Below, one piece after another: positions 11,933 through 25,600 of a DNA stretch of 64,000 bases. The position numbers were made by a program, and so were the translations under genes. Within the stretch, counting starts at the first letter, position 1. The number at the start of each line of letters is the position of its first letter. Below the pieces are notes generated by a model. The model had not been told where the DNA came from and made no database searches. It saw only the letters and a list, made by a program, of their open reading frames with translations. The stretch covers positions 4,384,597 through 4,448,596 of the forward strand of contig NW_019211455.1 in the NCBI RefSeq assembly GCF_002443255.2, given 5' to 3'. The stretch comes from Varroa destructor (lineage: Eukaryota > Arthropoda > Arachnida > Mesostigmata > Varroidae).

Positions 11933-14900
11933 TCAGACTTTCTTGATGTTTGTCTTGTTATTGTTGTTGGTGTTGTGGGCACCGTTGCTGTTTCGGTTCT
12001 TCTTACTGTTCGTACACCATCCTGGCTGTCGAGGCTGCGTAGATGCGGCGCCAACACCAAGACGCGCTCGTTTCTGCACAAACTGTCGCGCGAACTGGCG
12101 CGGTTCCTTTAAGCTATTGCCAAAGAACTGCGATACGTAGTCCTCAATCTCGGCTTCGGATTCGACATCCTTGAGGATTGATACCACCTAGGACACACAA
12201 AAGCATACAGCATGATAAAATTAGTAAGGAGGTGATATATTTAGGTTGTCGTAGGGAAACAGAGACGACATAATGATAATATTGTGATTTTAACGATACA
12301 TTTTCAATATACTATTTCCCTCAAATGGTGCTATTAAGTTTATACAAGTAGTAGACAGTGCTTTTTAGTAATTCGTAAGAGACCCTTATTGTTTAAGAAA
12401 ATGCCAAGTAACAATCAGTGGTGTTTAGACGATGTGGTAAGCACGAAGACTAGAAAATCAAACTTTATTAAACTAAAAAAGAAAGTGGTATTTCGATCAC
12501 TACACGCTTAATTCCTAAGTGTCTTTATTGTTGCGATAGGCCAGTAACACCGAAACTTACTGTTGGTATGTCTAGATACGTTTTCGAGTTAGTGCCCATA
12601 GTTATTTGGGTACACCAATCGATCAGTTGTTGTTCATTTGATGCGACCTCAGAAACTGGCGGTGACTTAATTGCAGTTTGCGGGGAAGTTCTAGGCACAG
12701 GCGCCACTGGTGACGCGGAATTCGATTTAAGTGGAGTTTGTTGCTGTTGAAAACATATTGCAACTTTGCTGGCCTGGTGGGATGATACGAGACCGTTTGC
12801 TACGGCAGTTGATATGAGCGTCGACTGCGTTGTCCTGCTTGACTGGGGCGATTTTATTGCCGAAACATGATTGGGTATCACTCGCGAAGCCTCTTCTTTT
12901 TGAATCTGTTCGAACGACTTCGTCGGGGCTATAGCACTGGCCCAGGTCCGGGCACCAACTGTTGTGCAACCGCTTCGAGCAGCCTCTCGTTGACGCTGCG
13001 CGCGTTCATGTTGTGCTCGTTCTTCCTCGGCGCGTTGAATCTCGCCTAAACTTGGCGTTGGAGCACACCTATCGGCTGCCCATTCGGCCCGAGCGCCCCA
13101 GGCAGGCACTGCAGGCGCTGGCGCGGGTACTATCAATTCAGATTCCCGCTCGTGATCCTACAACAGCAACAATGAATTCGAAGGAACGTAAGAAAAAACG
13201 ACAGAAAACAGCTATGGGATAGCAAAACCCTGCTCACACGCGAGATTTTCCCGCGTTTCAACTAAAAGAACAAAAGGGTAAATAATACAAAATAAAGTTA
13301 ACTATTTCAAATGTCTGATTTGAAGTGATTACCAACTCAATCTAAAAACGGCTCCAACGTTTAAATTGCTAGACATCTTATGATCATTGGTGCTGACAGC
13401 AACAATACAATGGTTATTTCTGGCTATAAAACGTTTGTTTCTATAAAACCAAAGCTCAAAAAAGCAAAGTCTTACCCCACCCCGATAATCATCATTCCAA
13501 TCTAACAATGGAGAATCTTGCTGATCTTTGAGCTGTTGTTGTTGCTGCTGCTTTTTGCTTTCCTTGCTGGCCACAGTGCCTCGTTGAGTACCATCATCAC
13601 CTCCAGTTCGATTCCTGGTGTTTTTGTTGTTACTGCTCGTCGATACTGTTTGTGTGTTACCTGCTTTCTCTCTGTCGTTTATGGCCGTAGCGGCAACAGG
13701 AACCGTCGCTTTTTTGTCCCGCCGCTCCTTCTTTCTCTTATTACCGGCTGTCGTCGCATTGCTGCCTGCACCCCCTCCGGTGGTAACCGTCAAATTAGAA
13801 ACGCCGCTGACGTTCTTTTTCGTGTCGTTCAGTAGGGGTGTCGCTGCCGATTGCTGAAGTTGCTCACCTGATGGCAGTGATTGGCGGCTAACTGATAATG
13901 GTGAATGATCACTGGCCATATTCCGTTCGTTTTTCTCTTGAACGTGTTGTCGTACCACGTCACTTGCGGCCTGTAGCCGTGTAATTTGTAGATTTTCGTT
14001 GATAGCGTTTAAAAGTGATGAACGCTGTTGAGCTGGCGCGACCTGAGAATGACTATCTGATGAATACCACGCTGACGTAGTTACTGAACCAGAACTCGAT
14101 AATAACAAGTCTTTCGCCAACGATGAGCTATTCAGACTAATCCCATTGTTGTTATCGCCTACGGCTGAATGTAATACGTGGCCACTAATCGCTGCAGGAT
14201 CACAAACATCATCGCCGCTCCCCAGTAGCGCGTTTCCCGCAGGAGTTGTTATCAATTCCTCTGCGTAAACAACAACAGAGACAAATCACAAAAACACCAA
14301 TCGATATTTTCGTTTTTTTTAAAGATGTTTAGAAATGATCGGTCGTTACGGTACAATACACAAAGTAGTTACGTCTGCTCCGTCGAACTATTCATAGACA
14401 TACGGCTACAAGTGGAAACAAAGTGAAAAGTGAAGTCTATTTTATTTTACTAAGTGGATAATGTTCTACAGACTCTCGTTCTGATTCGTTGACTGAGTTA
14501 ACTGGTGCCAATTTATGCGTTTCTGCTGCTAGCCTGAAAAGAGTAAAAACAATATCGCAAATATGGGGCAAGTTGGTTTACCAAGTTTACATGGTCAAGA
14601 CGGGAACGTGAACCAGGATGAGTCAGTGCAATTGTACTGCGCGATGAAATCTTTCAAGGTTTGCACTATGCTAATGGGTGATTTCTGTACTTTCTCACAT
14701 ACTACCATTCAACTGGTGCGGCAATCTATATGGACTTCACCGACGTAAAGTCTAAGAGTCGTTATCTGAAGCCAAATTTCGCATGATTGTACAATCGATG
14801 TATATAATCAAGCCCAGTGAAATACCTATAGGGCGAAAAATTAGCTAGGATATTTGACATCCTACAGTAATTCAACTTAGAATATTTTAGTATGAAAACG

Positions 14901-17900
14901 CAATTTAAAGGAAGCGCATAATCAACATCCGTTATTTCATTTTTCTAGTAACAACCCTGTATTTGGGTCTTTAATACCAGGTGTTTAACTCTTCTGGCAA
15001 ATAAACAAATGGCCACTTTAGTTTTCTACTTTACTTACCATGACAATTATTATTAGATTTGTGCGGGTCGTGAATGTTTCGTTGGATCGCGTCTGTCACA
15101 GGTGACAACACCATCTTTCCACTCGAAACATTTCTCGTGGGTGAAGACATCAGCGAAGAGGAATGGCTGCCAGCGGACACAACACCGCCTACGTTTCCAA
15201 CTGGTAGAAGTCGGTCACATCCCGTTTGACTCTGGCTGTGAGTACTAAGCTGAGGTGGCATGCCACTTGGCAAACCAGATGCTGCAGTAGTTACGGAAGC
15301 CGTTAGCATATTTGCGTGCCGCTCGTTGAGACTGACAACATCGGAACTTCGCACCGATCCAAACAGTTGCTGCAGCTGTGAAGTACCCTGATGATGAAGT
15401 TGTGCCTCGGAATGAGGCAGCTGTTGCTGTTGTGTCATGATTCCATTTGGGGTAACGATTTGTTGTTGGTCAAGGGTGTTGAGTCCAACGCTTCTAGGCG
15501 AAAGAGCGGCTCCCATATGACCCCCGTGTGCGTGCGGGGACAATAGCACGTGGGTGGCATTTGGAACCCCGGAAAAAAAAGCACCTATAGTGTTACCGCC
15601 AACACTTCCACCCATCGGCGTGTTAGTTCCTCCGAATACACTGTAATTTATCCCACAGGCAAACCCGGTAAACAATTAGTAGAAAGTAACAATTTTGAAT
15701 TATACATAACAACATCGAAAGCAAAAGCAGCAATGTAATAGAGTAAAGTGTGGCTTTTTCGTTCAAAGAAGATGATATAGTAACATGGACGTTTCGTTAT
15801 TTGTTTAATAAAAATCCATAGCACTTAAAATAATATGTAGATAGTGGTGGTAATAAGTAAACTAAACATAACAACAATCTTTTCTACGTACCTGTGCATG
15901 TGCTGTTGGTTATTATGAACCGAAGTCGGAATGGGAGGCCCAAACAATGGGCTGGTTATAGGCGGCAGAAATGTTGACGCCATAAACGGAATATGCCCAT
16001 TCCATGCCTAAAACAGTAAACGTCAGAGTTGATTGTTTCCAACCGAAAGCTTACGTACAAGTGAAAATGCGGGTACATATATTGCATAAAAATAATAATT
16101 TTATTGAAAATAATGTTGCTAACGCTTTTTTATTAGTAAGATTTTTCTTCATTTTTAGCACTCCCATCTAACAACATCAAGTGAAGTCAGATTCATAATA
16201 TGCTTGAATATGTTAAGATTAGGTTACATATATGAACTAGTCCAAACTTAGTCGTATTCTGAACTAAAAGCGAATGATTACCTTTTTCATTAAACCAAGC
16301 GGGCTGAAAATACTGTCACAGGCTCGCCTGCATTCGAGCCCGTCGTGGAAATAGCCCTGTCTACACCAGTCAACCATATCAACACTTGTGAACGGCCCTT
16401 GAATAACACCCTGTGGATCTTTGTAGTACCACATATCGTTTGCAGCTGGGTTTACAGAAGTAGTACTACACAGCATAGTGTCAGCACAGCTTACTGGGCA
16501 TCCTGCAGGTGAAGGTTGTCCGTTACAATCGCATATGCCATTAGACTGACCAACGTTGCCAATTACAGATGGAGACAATTGAACTACGGGGTCGACCTAT
16601 CGAAAGTAAAAGAAACAAACACAACCGGAAACAAATCGCATTAAAGCGCATCAGTAACTTGACAAAACAACAGCTACTTAATATTACAACACATAGCAAG
16701 CGGACCGTTTGTCGGATCATGTTAAAGAAACCTGTTTCTATATCAGACGTACTTATTTAAACGGTTTGAGCGGGACTGTAATGTGGGATGAAAGCGCCTT
16801 ACCTTGTTTTGGCAACTATGCGTTTGCATCTTGTTTAATTTCTTGTTCTCTCGTTATTTCCGTTTGTCTGTTAGTAGTATTTGTTGTGATAATAGTGTGA
16901 TTATACTGTAAAATAACAGCGCTAGCTTTCGTTTGTCTTGCAATACAGGACAGGGAACTTACTCGAGGGGGGGTTTGTTGTTGAGGTTGAGGCATGATTT
17001 GTGGACAGTGGGAATGCCAGTGGGCAGTCGTTGGCGTACCTGCAGTAGCATCGGGGAAAATGGAACTGTCCCTATCACTGCAGTGACTACTGGCGACCAT
17101 TGAAGCAGCTAGAGTAGGCTGCAACAGATCACCACAGGGCAAAAAACAAGCACAAATCAACAAGCCAGCCCAATCATCAGCATACCGCACATAACTACAC
17201 CAATCAATATGGGTATATAAGCTATAACAACGGTAATGAACTGTAAACAGCCGCATGAGTACAAACACAGGAATGTAATCCTGGAAAGATAATGACGATT
17301 AAGTTCAAAGGATGGCAAGGTGATAAGAAGCTGTCTCATACACAACGCACATGACCATTATGCACACACAAATAGTTTAAATTAATGCGCGTATTGCATT
17401 GCTGGTGTGTCTCAAATGTATATGGCAATAATTTAACAATAGTTAGAATGCGTAAAACTACTGCGTCTATTTGGCATTTGGGATAATTTGACATCGCAAA
17501 ATGAATCATTGAGGTCGGTTAAAAAAAGACACTTTGAAGTAAACTAAAGTACAATTGTCTGGCTTACATTTGGGCGGAACTTGTGAAAATTTAATTCTGC
17601 TTGATGCTTCAAAGCATATGATATCCGAGGCTTGGTAAAAACAGATTAGAAAACAGAAACAGATTAGCGACATTTTTGCGCGCTTGTAGGGCACGGGTTA
17701 AAGTAAAAAAATAAAAATTGGCGCATTAAAGGAAATAACTAATTGTGATTGGGGCTCAACCCAAGGTACTTTTGCAGATTTCATTATATTTAAACTTGAA
17801 GACAAAGTGTCGCCCACATGTAGTTTGTTGACTTTAAAATAGATATGATTGTAGCACTCGTAATGTTTATATTATTGAAAATAAGGCCTATAAGCATATA

Positions 17901-20900
17901 AATATACATAGCATATAAATATATAATAGCATATAAATAACGTAAGGCCTATAAGCACCCAAAATAACTTAAGCCATACTTCTTGATAACACGTTTTTTT
18001 CTAAAGAGGTAACATTACGAAAGGTATTTACTAAGTAATCTTTTTAGAGCCACAGTACGTATATATACTCTGTGTTTAAACTATTCAACCTGTTTTTCAT
18101 AAAAATCATGGTTTCCAGTAAAGGATTAGTGTAAGAATAACAGCCGAAATGTATTTACAGTACTACCTATAAATACAAGCAATGTAGAAACGTGATAAAG
18201 TTTAACAAACTCCTCGTGATAATAGGAACTCTTAAATAACCGGTTAACAAAGCAAGAGCGAAGATATTTTTTTTAGAAAGCGGATGGTCTTGACAGCTGC
18301 TGAATGAAAATAAACTTAAACTTATTAGCAGCAAAATACTACATTGTTGTTCGCAATAGAACGTTAATAAGCCCGGAAGATACACGCCTCAGAACTGAAA
18401 GAATATTATTGTGTTTTACCTGGCTATTGTCGTCGATGGCTTGTGGCTGAGGGGGCGACGCGTGGCTCGAGCCTGATGAACTTGTTACCGGGGTATTCGC
18501 ATCAAGTCCTCTATCTGAAGGGACCCTTATAACAGCAGGAACAGTGGACTCACGTGAAAATGACTCTACCTTCGACGAATAACCACCCTATAAAGAAAAT
18601 AATGCCAAGAACATACAAACTCTTAGTAACGAATTATTTATTCAGAGACACGGATGAGCCCTTTCTATAGCATGAGCATGTTTTGTAAGCCTTTACTTAT
18701 CGCACGTGTTCACAACTGGTGAGAGCTAATAAATACAACCGTAGATAAAGACGTGAAGAAACTTTCATCACATTATCGCAAAGAATCAATGGTTGAACCA
18801 TAAAGGTTAAACTAGTGGCTAATGGAACCGTTCCACAAGTCAGTCAGCATTGAAAGTCGTAATAGAGATTGCTCGAGGACACTTATCGCTGAGAGGATCA
18901 ATGCATCACTTTTTTTTGTTTCAAGACCCTAAAGCGTCTCCCATAAAATACTCCCATAAAATAAAAAAAAAAAAGTGAAATATATTATTGGTTTTGGAAC
19001 ATGCCAAAAATAGGGCTTCATAAATTCGAGCAAGTACAAGCGGGTATTTTTGCGTTTTATTATTTACAATGATGCATTACGGCATTTCTACAAACTATAT
19101 TAAAGAACGTACCACTGCTGACAATTCCCTACTGAATGTACGCGAGCCTCTAACCTCGACGTTAGACAATGAACGTTGAAGTTGTTGTGGCCCCTGACGA
19201 CTCGCGTTTGGACTTATACTGGGATGATGAATACTCCTGACGGAGCCGGACGAAACTGAATTGAGTAACGGCGATCCGCTATTAACATGCGATTGAGGTC
19301 CACCAAGGAAACCACCTCGTTCATCAAATGACCCTACTTGGTCTGTTGCGTCAACACTATCTGAACCTGCTAAAGTATCGTCCGCCCATTCCGGAACCTG
19401 AAAAAGCAGATCATGAAAATTAAACGATGATTATACAGAACGAAAATATATTACAGTATATATGGACAATCGCTGCGTTACAGGCTAAGGGACGTATTAC
19501 AAAATAAAGGTCAATCCGTCCATAAATATTTTGGCAATCATTGTCTTCGCTAAGTCAATTCGTTAGCTGAGCTCGTAATCGAAGTTTCATTTAGTGTATG
19601 AACAAAAGGCAAATAAACAGACCAGCCCTCTAGTGTTTACTAATTCAATCAAGTAGTTATCTTTCGCAGTAGTAGACGTAAAGGCAGTAGAAGTAGAAGA
19701 AGTACCTTACTATCATCGCTGTCATTATTGCTGCTGTTGTTTTTGTTCTTGCTGGTGCTGCAGCTGTTAGCATTGCCGCTGTTACTTTTGTGACTATTTG
19801 AATTGTTTCCGTTACTAGTATTTAAGCTGTCGCCGCTTCCTGTGTTGTTACTATGGCTGCCGCCTTCACTTATTTGATGTGGGTCTTTGTTATTCACCGG
19901 CTGTTGGTACTGTTGAGGTGGACTGTGATGCAATTGTTGTTGTTGCGATGGTTGCGGATGCTGCTGCTGCTGCTGTTGTTGTTGTTGGGACGCTTGCGAG
20001 TTCCTCCGCCAGGGCCCGCTGCTATTGCTTCCACTACTACTGCCCCCGCTGTTGTAGACACTTTGACTTCCCTGCGTCGCACCGGAACCACTTCGATCCC
20101 GCATCGGCCCCCCGCGATCGGATGCATATTGCTGGCTCGTGCTACTTGTCGAGCGCCAGTTTCGCGTTATGGATTGCTGCCCATGTCCGCTACTACCCTG
20201 ACCCGACAACGTCCAACCGCCGGTCGTCGATGACGAGCTTCCGGCACCGCCGCCGACAGAGCCGAAGCCTCGACCCCTGCCCCGAGTCGTAGAATGGGGT
20301 AAACGGTGAAATGCCCACAAACGTTGCTCCTCATCAGACATTGCCGTTAATGAACGCGGTGTCTGGCCGCGATCCACCCAGACGCCTTCGAAATTAGGCT
20401 TATTATTTCCAGGAGGCATTGTAGGCGGTGGCGAATAGTCGCCATACAATGACTGCTCGTAAATAGCGATCATTTCCTCTTTGCCGTACCTGGAAGTAGG
20501 TATTTTGGAATAAATTTAAAGGAAACTAAGTCAAGAGCTCGTGGACATAGATGCAAAAATAATTCATCAAGTGGAAATGAGACACAATACGTTTAGTAAT
20601 AGAGATGTCCAAGTGCAGCGTTTTAAACGATTTCTCGTCCTATAACAGTGTCATTTTTTATTAGGCCATACATGGCCCTTCAGACCGTGAGTCGTGTAAT
20701 TCTGCAATTCTATTTATGTGTGATTACTACTACAAGAGTCGCTAGCCACACCAAACGATATGATGGTATATTTTTTCTTCACACGAATGACTATTTGAAA
20801 AATGTAACAAGTTCAAGTAACAACTGCGGCTCTTTTCCAGTATCTTTTGCGTATGACTCTAACACATTACTGGGTGCATTCTCTAAAAGGGCACATTAAG

Positions 20901-22623
20901 CGAGACCAGCAAACTCCTACATCTCAATTTGTAAATGTTAAACGTCAGCACATTAACTTAGATGTCTGACTGCACACGTTAAGAACCGTGTACCGAAGTA
21001 CTTTTAGGGACGGAGGTCATATCTAGTAGTTTAGTCTGGCTCAAACAGAAGCCGCACGACTGACTTAAGCGAGTTGTGACGGTTTTTATCTTGCCCAATA
21101 GAGACGATATCGTTTTGGAACCGCTTAATGCTAGTTGCTGTTTCATTCCCATTAATCATTTTACCAAATTATAATGAGATGCTTATCACGCTTATAATAT
21201 AGATAATTATAAAAGCTACGTATTCACAAGAACAACTGTTAGTTCTAAAGCAAGGCGCACAAAAACTATTTATATAAAACAGCAAAGCACTAGCAAATGT
21301 CGTAGGTTGTGGCTACATAGATGAATGGGAATTCATTTAGAACTTTCTACGGTATATACAATACTTTAATAGACGTCGGGCACGGCTTCCTCATTATGGT
21401 GCAGCAGTAATGCGTTTACCCCCTAAATATAAGGACTTGTGATGAGATTGTCTAAATTCGGAACGGGTTATAGACGTATTTCGTTTCATGCTGGTAGCCA
21501 GCCAGAGCAATTCTGAGCAATGCTTAACAGCAGTGGAATTGAACACAAAACACTAAGCATTGATTTGTTTGATTGCCGCAGAATTCTAATCGCGCGTCTT
21601 AGTCCTCTGGTCGGTATGAACAACAATTCTGAACCAACAGCATACATTCGCTCTAATAAGGAAATAGTTTTTACGAGTAATTACAAACTTCTACCGAAAT
21701 ATACACATAATTACCGTGTTAATCAAAACAGCTCACAATGTCTGTCCGATTTCCCTAATGGCTTTCTAATCGAGTCAGTTTTATAAAAAACGCCAGCTGA
21801 AAGCGGTAACTGCTGAAAACATTGAACAGCAACCAGAGATTTTAAAGGAATTGTTTTGCGGCAGTGTTCGGCGTACGTTTCCGCTTGAATACATGAAACA
21901 TAAATCTAATTCAGTTTAATACTTTTGACCTACTTCAATTGGGTTGTCCTCCCTTCGAAACACGTACCTATAACCTTGAACTAATCAAATAGATTAACCG
22001 TGTCGACCCTGTTTAATAAAATATATTGCTTTTTATTGAAAAAATTAGGTAAGTAGTAGTGTACTAAATACGTAAGGCGAAAGCTTATAATATTAACCAA
22101 CTACATTTCATCAACAAGAAAGGACTTTAACTAGATTAACGTATTTACTCAAAAACATTACAATAATGGTATCGTGGCTAAGACAAAATATAAGGGTATT
22201 TCATATACTTAATATAAAACGTCGCGCATTGCAGGCAGCTCTTAGTAACGTTCCACTGAGCTGGTACGACATAATAATTTTGAAAGCAATCCTTGTACTA
22301 TCCTTGTACTTATTTTGGACGTCGTTTCTGCCTGTTTACGCTGATTTGCCCCTAACTTCTCGTTCGGAGCTAAATTCACATCACTACGTTATTGGCGTCG
22401 TAAACATCTTTACTAACCGATATCGTGCGAGCGGATACTTTCGAGGTGGACCATGATGACCAGAGATAGAGTTCAGCGAGTTAAGAGAACCCGAACTCTG
22501 GGATCCACCAGAGCCGCCAGCTGACTGCGGCTGGAGGCTATTCCCGCCCCCAGTTCCGCCGGCGTCACTTAGTACACGCAGCCACTCAGGCCCAAACTTG
22601 ATCGAACACGTTGTATCTGCCAT
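11933..22623 (-). CDS. Gyf: GIGYF/Gyf-type GYF-domain translational repressor
   Basis: GIGYF proteins pair with 4EHP (eIF4E2) and DDX6/Me31B in the cytoplasm to repress mRNA translation. Twelve phase-consistent exons: 22623..22418, 20489..19706, 19397..19155, 18587..18420, 17118..16963, 16596..16282, 16007..15892, 15640..15039, 14528..14451, 14260..13476, 13157..12561, 12187..11933. They give 4305 nt, 1434 residues including optional exon 9. The 4EHP-binding element YRYGKEEMI (about residues 68-76) spans the exon 1-2 junction. The DDX6-binding pair PEW (332-334) and GSFD (352-355) opens exon 3. The GYF domain, residues 574-626, contains WYYKDPQG, IQGPF and WCRQGYF. Exon 11 has the family's WAA..SLGEIQ and SFEQIQKEEA segments. 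The C-terminus reads LDIPT|VVSILKDVESEAEIEDYV, like the vertebrate FVSFLKEVES region. Linkers are rich in Gln, Ser, Gly and Asn. ATG 22623 fits the family N-terminus. Exon 9 is the least certain. Confidence 0.9.
17882..17958. repeat. Short direct repeats in a GIGYF intron
   Basis: The 14-mer AAGGCCTATAAGCA occurs near 17883 and again near 17943. Between the copies lie several imperfect AGCATATAAATA units. This looks like local slippage, and no function is evident. Confidence 0.6.
21378..21545 (+). mobile_element. Degenerate tRNA-derived SINE in GIGYF intron 1
   Basis: It aligns end to end with the element at 34735..34890. It has a worn tRNA-like head, then a shared tail reading TTTCGTTTCATGCTGG, AGCCAGCC and AATGCTTAACAGC. 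The Pol III boxes are eroded. Confidence 0.5.
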
Positions 22624-25600
22624 TGCTTCCGTAAACTTCTCCTAATCCTGGTTGGGACTACTGACAGGCTCAGCGATAATGGCAGTTGTTTTCGCAGGCG
22701 TTGTTGAAGTGGTTGCAGATGGACCCAAGAACAGACATACCAGCACATAACGTATCAAACACACAGAACGCACACTTGTTAGTTCTTCTGTATATCTAGG
22801 CAGGTCCCATTGGGCTAAGGTTATAGCTCACCTAGATGATGTTGCTATCGTTGCCGCCATCGTCCTTAGACGGCGTTCACGACTAAGTGACGGTACAAGA
22901 ATATATATCATAGAAACGTTCTATTTTATTGTGATGCACAGTGCCTTATCATATCTGGTATAATATGGTAATGCAGTATAAATCTATGGCTACTCTGGCA
23001 TCTCCTGCTGGAATGTAACACACAAATTGTACTCGCAATATTGCGTACATCGATCTAGATGTAGATGCTATTTGAATCGGTTCGGTAATATGTGGAAGGC
23101 ATGTTTATGGTATTAGATTGCTTAAACGATGGCAATTTTGGCGAAGTAGCGTCGGCCATTAACTTCAACGATTATGCACCAACCAAAGGTGCGCTAAACG
23201 TGGACTGATGTCCTCTGTAAAAAATATCTAACCATGGTGTAGAAAACTGCCTTGATCGACAAATGTCTGTCACCTCATAACACAAAATATAACCTACTAT
23301 GGAGGAACCATACCTATTACCTACTGAAGCCGTCTTGCCATATATGTATTTCCCACCAAACAACTGACGAACTACTATCGAGTTATTGACCATTCGTTTT
23401 TTTAAATTTCTATGTATCATAACCGTTAATTGCTGATAAATGCTGCTGGCCGTACACAATTTTACTTTTGGCCAATAAAGCAAAAATTACACTCCACGAC
23501 TGAAACCCGAATACATGCGTGCGGAATATAAATGCAAATACTTATAGCGTACGTCCGCGAAGACTGCAAAACATGACCTTGAGTTTATATGTTTTGCTGT
23601 TATTATCGATATTATTGTTGTTATTAATAGCAATTAAATTATTTCGACTGAATATAAAACGTTGTATCTGGATCTGTCTTTCTTCTGCGACTGAATCCAC
23701 TCGAGCCATAGCATATTGAAATGTTACGTCGTTTAAAGTGACGCATTAGATTGTCGTCATCGGCCTCATTGAAATCTACTAAACAAAAACAGGTTACGGC
23801 TACCGGCCAGTACGAACGGAGTAACCGTGTAACCAACGAATCAACCATATGGTTTCTTTCGCCGTCGCTTCTAGGTCAGAAACGACGGCGGCTAGAACGA
23901 CATTTATCAGCGCTTGCCTGCTCGCTCACAACTCATCTGTTTGGCCATAGAATACTGCTGCTACTGCTGCTGCTGTTGCTGCATCGCCACACGCACGAAG
24001 AAATAATCGACAATCCGATAGAAGCCGTCGCTGTTACTACTCTTGGTTCTCTATTTACCTTTTTATATACTCGGCAACGAGGCGCGACCCAATAGAGGCT
24101 TGGTACTGGCACAAAACGCTGAAAGCCCCGATAATCCGATATCCTTTGGCTTGATCTGGTCGTAGCCGATTGTCGTATTGAACCGAGTTCGTAACGAATT
24201 GGAGTTGTGGCTAGATTTTTGGAAGGGTTGGAAACGTTATCATAATAAATTGGATTTCACTCATCTGAATCTCGCCATAATGATTGACTTCAACTTCAGT
24301 AACCGTACGATTATACTAACTCAATGGGATCAAAAATAATGAGCAAATGAATATCGTCGACGCTTTGCCAAACTTCAAGGAGAAACCAACTCTGAATTAA
24401 CGGATGACCGCACGTTCATTGTCTTCTCTGTGCAAAAGATCTGTGTATACCAGAATAAAAAGCTAAAATGATACTGTGTCCGTTTTACTATATGTGACTT
24501 TAGCGGGAAATTGCAGCGGGCCAGCGAGGGATACGATCACCACATACAGATTAGCTAGCAATGATCAACTAACTACACTATACAAGAGCCAAATTCGATA
24601 CAATAGATGGGTGCTAGGGGTAGAATGAGGAACAAGAAAAAAGATCCTTTTTTATTTAGAGAGCGCGACAACCGCGTCGTAGTTTTGTTGTTAGTTAAAT
24701 GGCAGCTTCACCATTCACAGATCGAGCGCAGACGTGTGCCTGCTACGAACAGCAACAGCGTTTCAGATCGACGAAGACTACCAAACGCGTTCGAGCTGGC
24801 ACTGCCAGGTGAGTCAGCGAGCGAAACCAGCGCGTGCTTTTTCTGACTTACAGATCCCGCGGAGTTTCGACCCGTTCCTTCTTGCCTTGGTCCTTACTAC
24901 AATCCACATGTGTCATTGGTATTATTGTCATCATCATCATGGTCATCATCATCATATCCATGATTAATTGTCTTATTTACAACCCGAGCAGGCCACACCT
25001 CGAGGAGGTCACGCACGCAAGACATTGCGCTTGCCTGCTTGGCTACCAGAGGCCATGCTCAAAACATCGGATGAGGTCCTACAAACTGACGACTAAACCA
25101 GGATCAGAACTAACGAAACAACAGCATGGCGTAACCGCCTCTGCACATGACGATAGTCAGTCAGTAGGTAGACCAGTGTAGAACTGTTTCTGTCGACGGT
25201 ACGGTGATTAATGTGTGCCACACTCCTAGCAGAGTGGCTGGCAAAGCAGCTGTATCCCAGCGTATCACATCTTATCGGCCTTACCGGCCCGGGTCGAACA
25301 GCTACTATACAGTGAGTAATAAACATATCGAGAAAACAAGACAGCTTCACTGGATTATCGTATACTAATAGCACATCATTATACGAACTACGATCACCAA
25401 TTGTAAACGCGAGCCTGAACACTACTAACTACAGAGGGTGTGAACTCGAAGACGACTTTCGAGCAATGCGTTTGTTTCACAGGTACAAATGTGCCACTTT
25501 TCCAAGGCAAATGTAAATCACAGGTACGCACTCGCACTTAATCCCAAACATACGAACGTTTGTTCTGGTCATCGTATGATGATTTCTGCTGTGACGTCCT

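Noticed and set aside
19853..20292. Leu- and Ala-rich frames opposite GIGYF exon 2
   Set aside because: They arise from the complement of Gln, Ser and Asn codon runs in the real exon.
24720..24808. Possible plus-strand untranslated first exon ending at a perfect donor
   Set aside because: A single donor without a matching acceptor or coding sequence downstream is not enough to call a gene.
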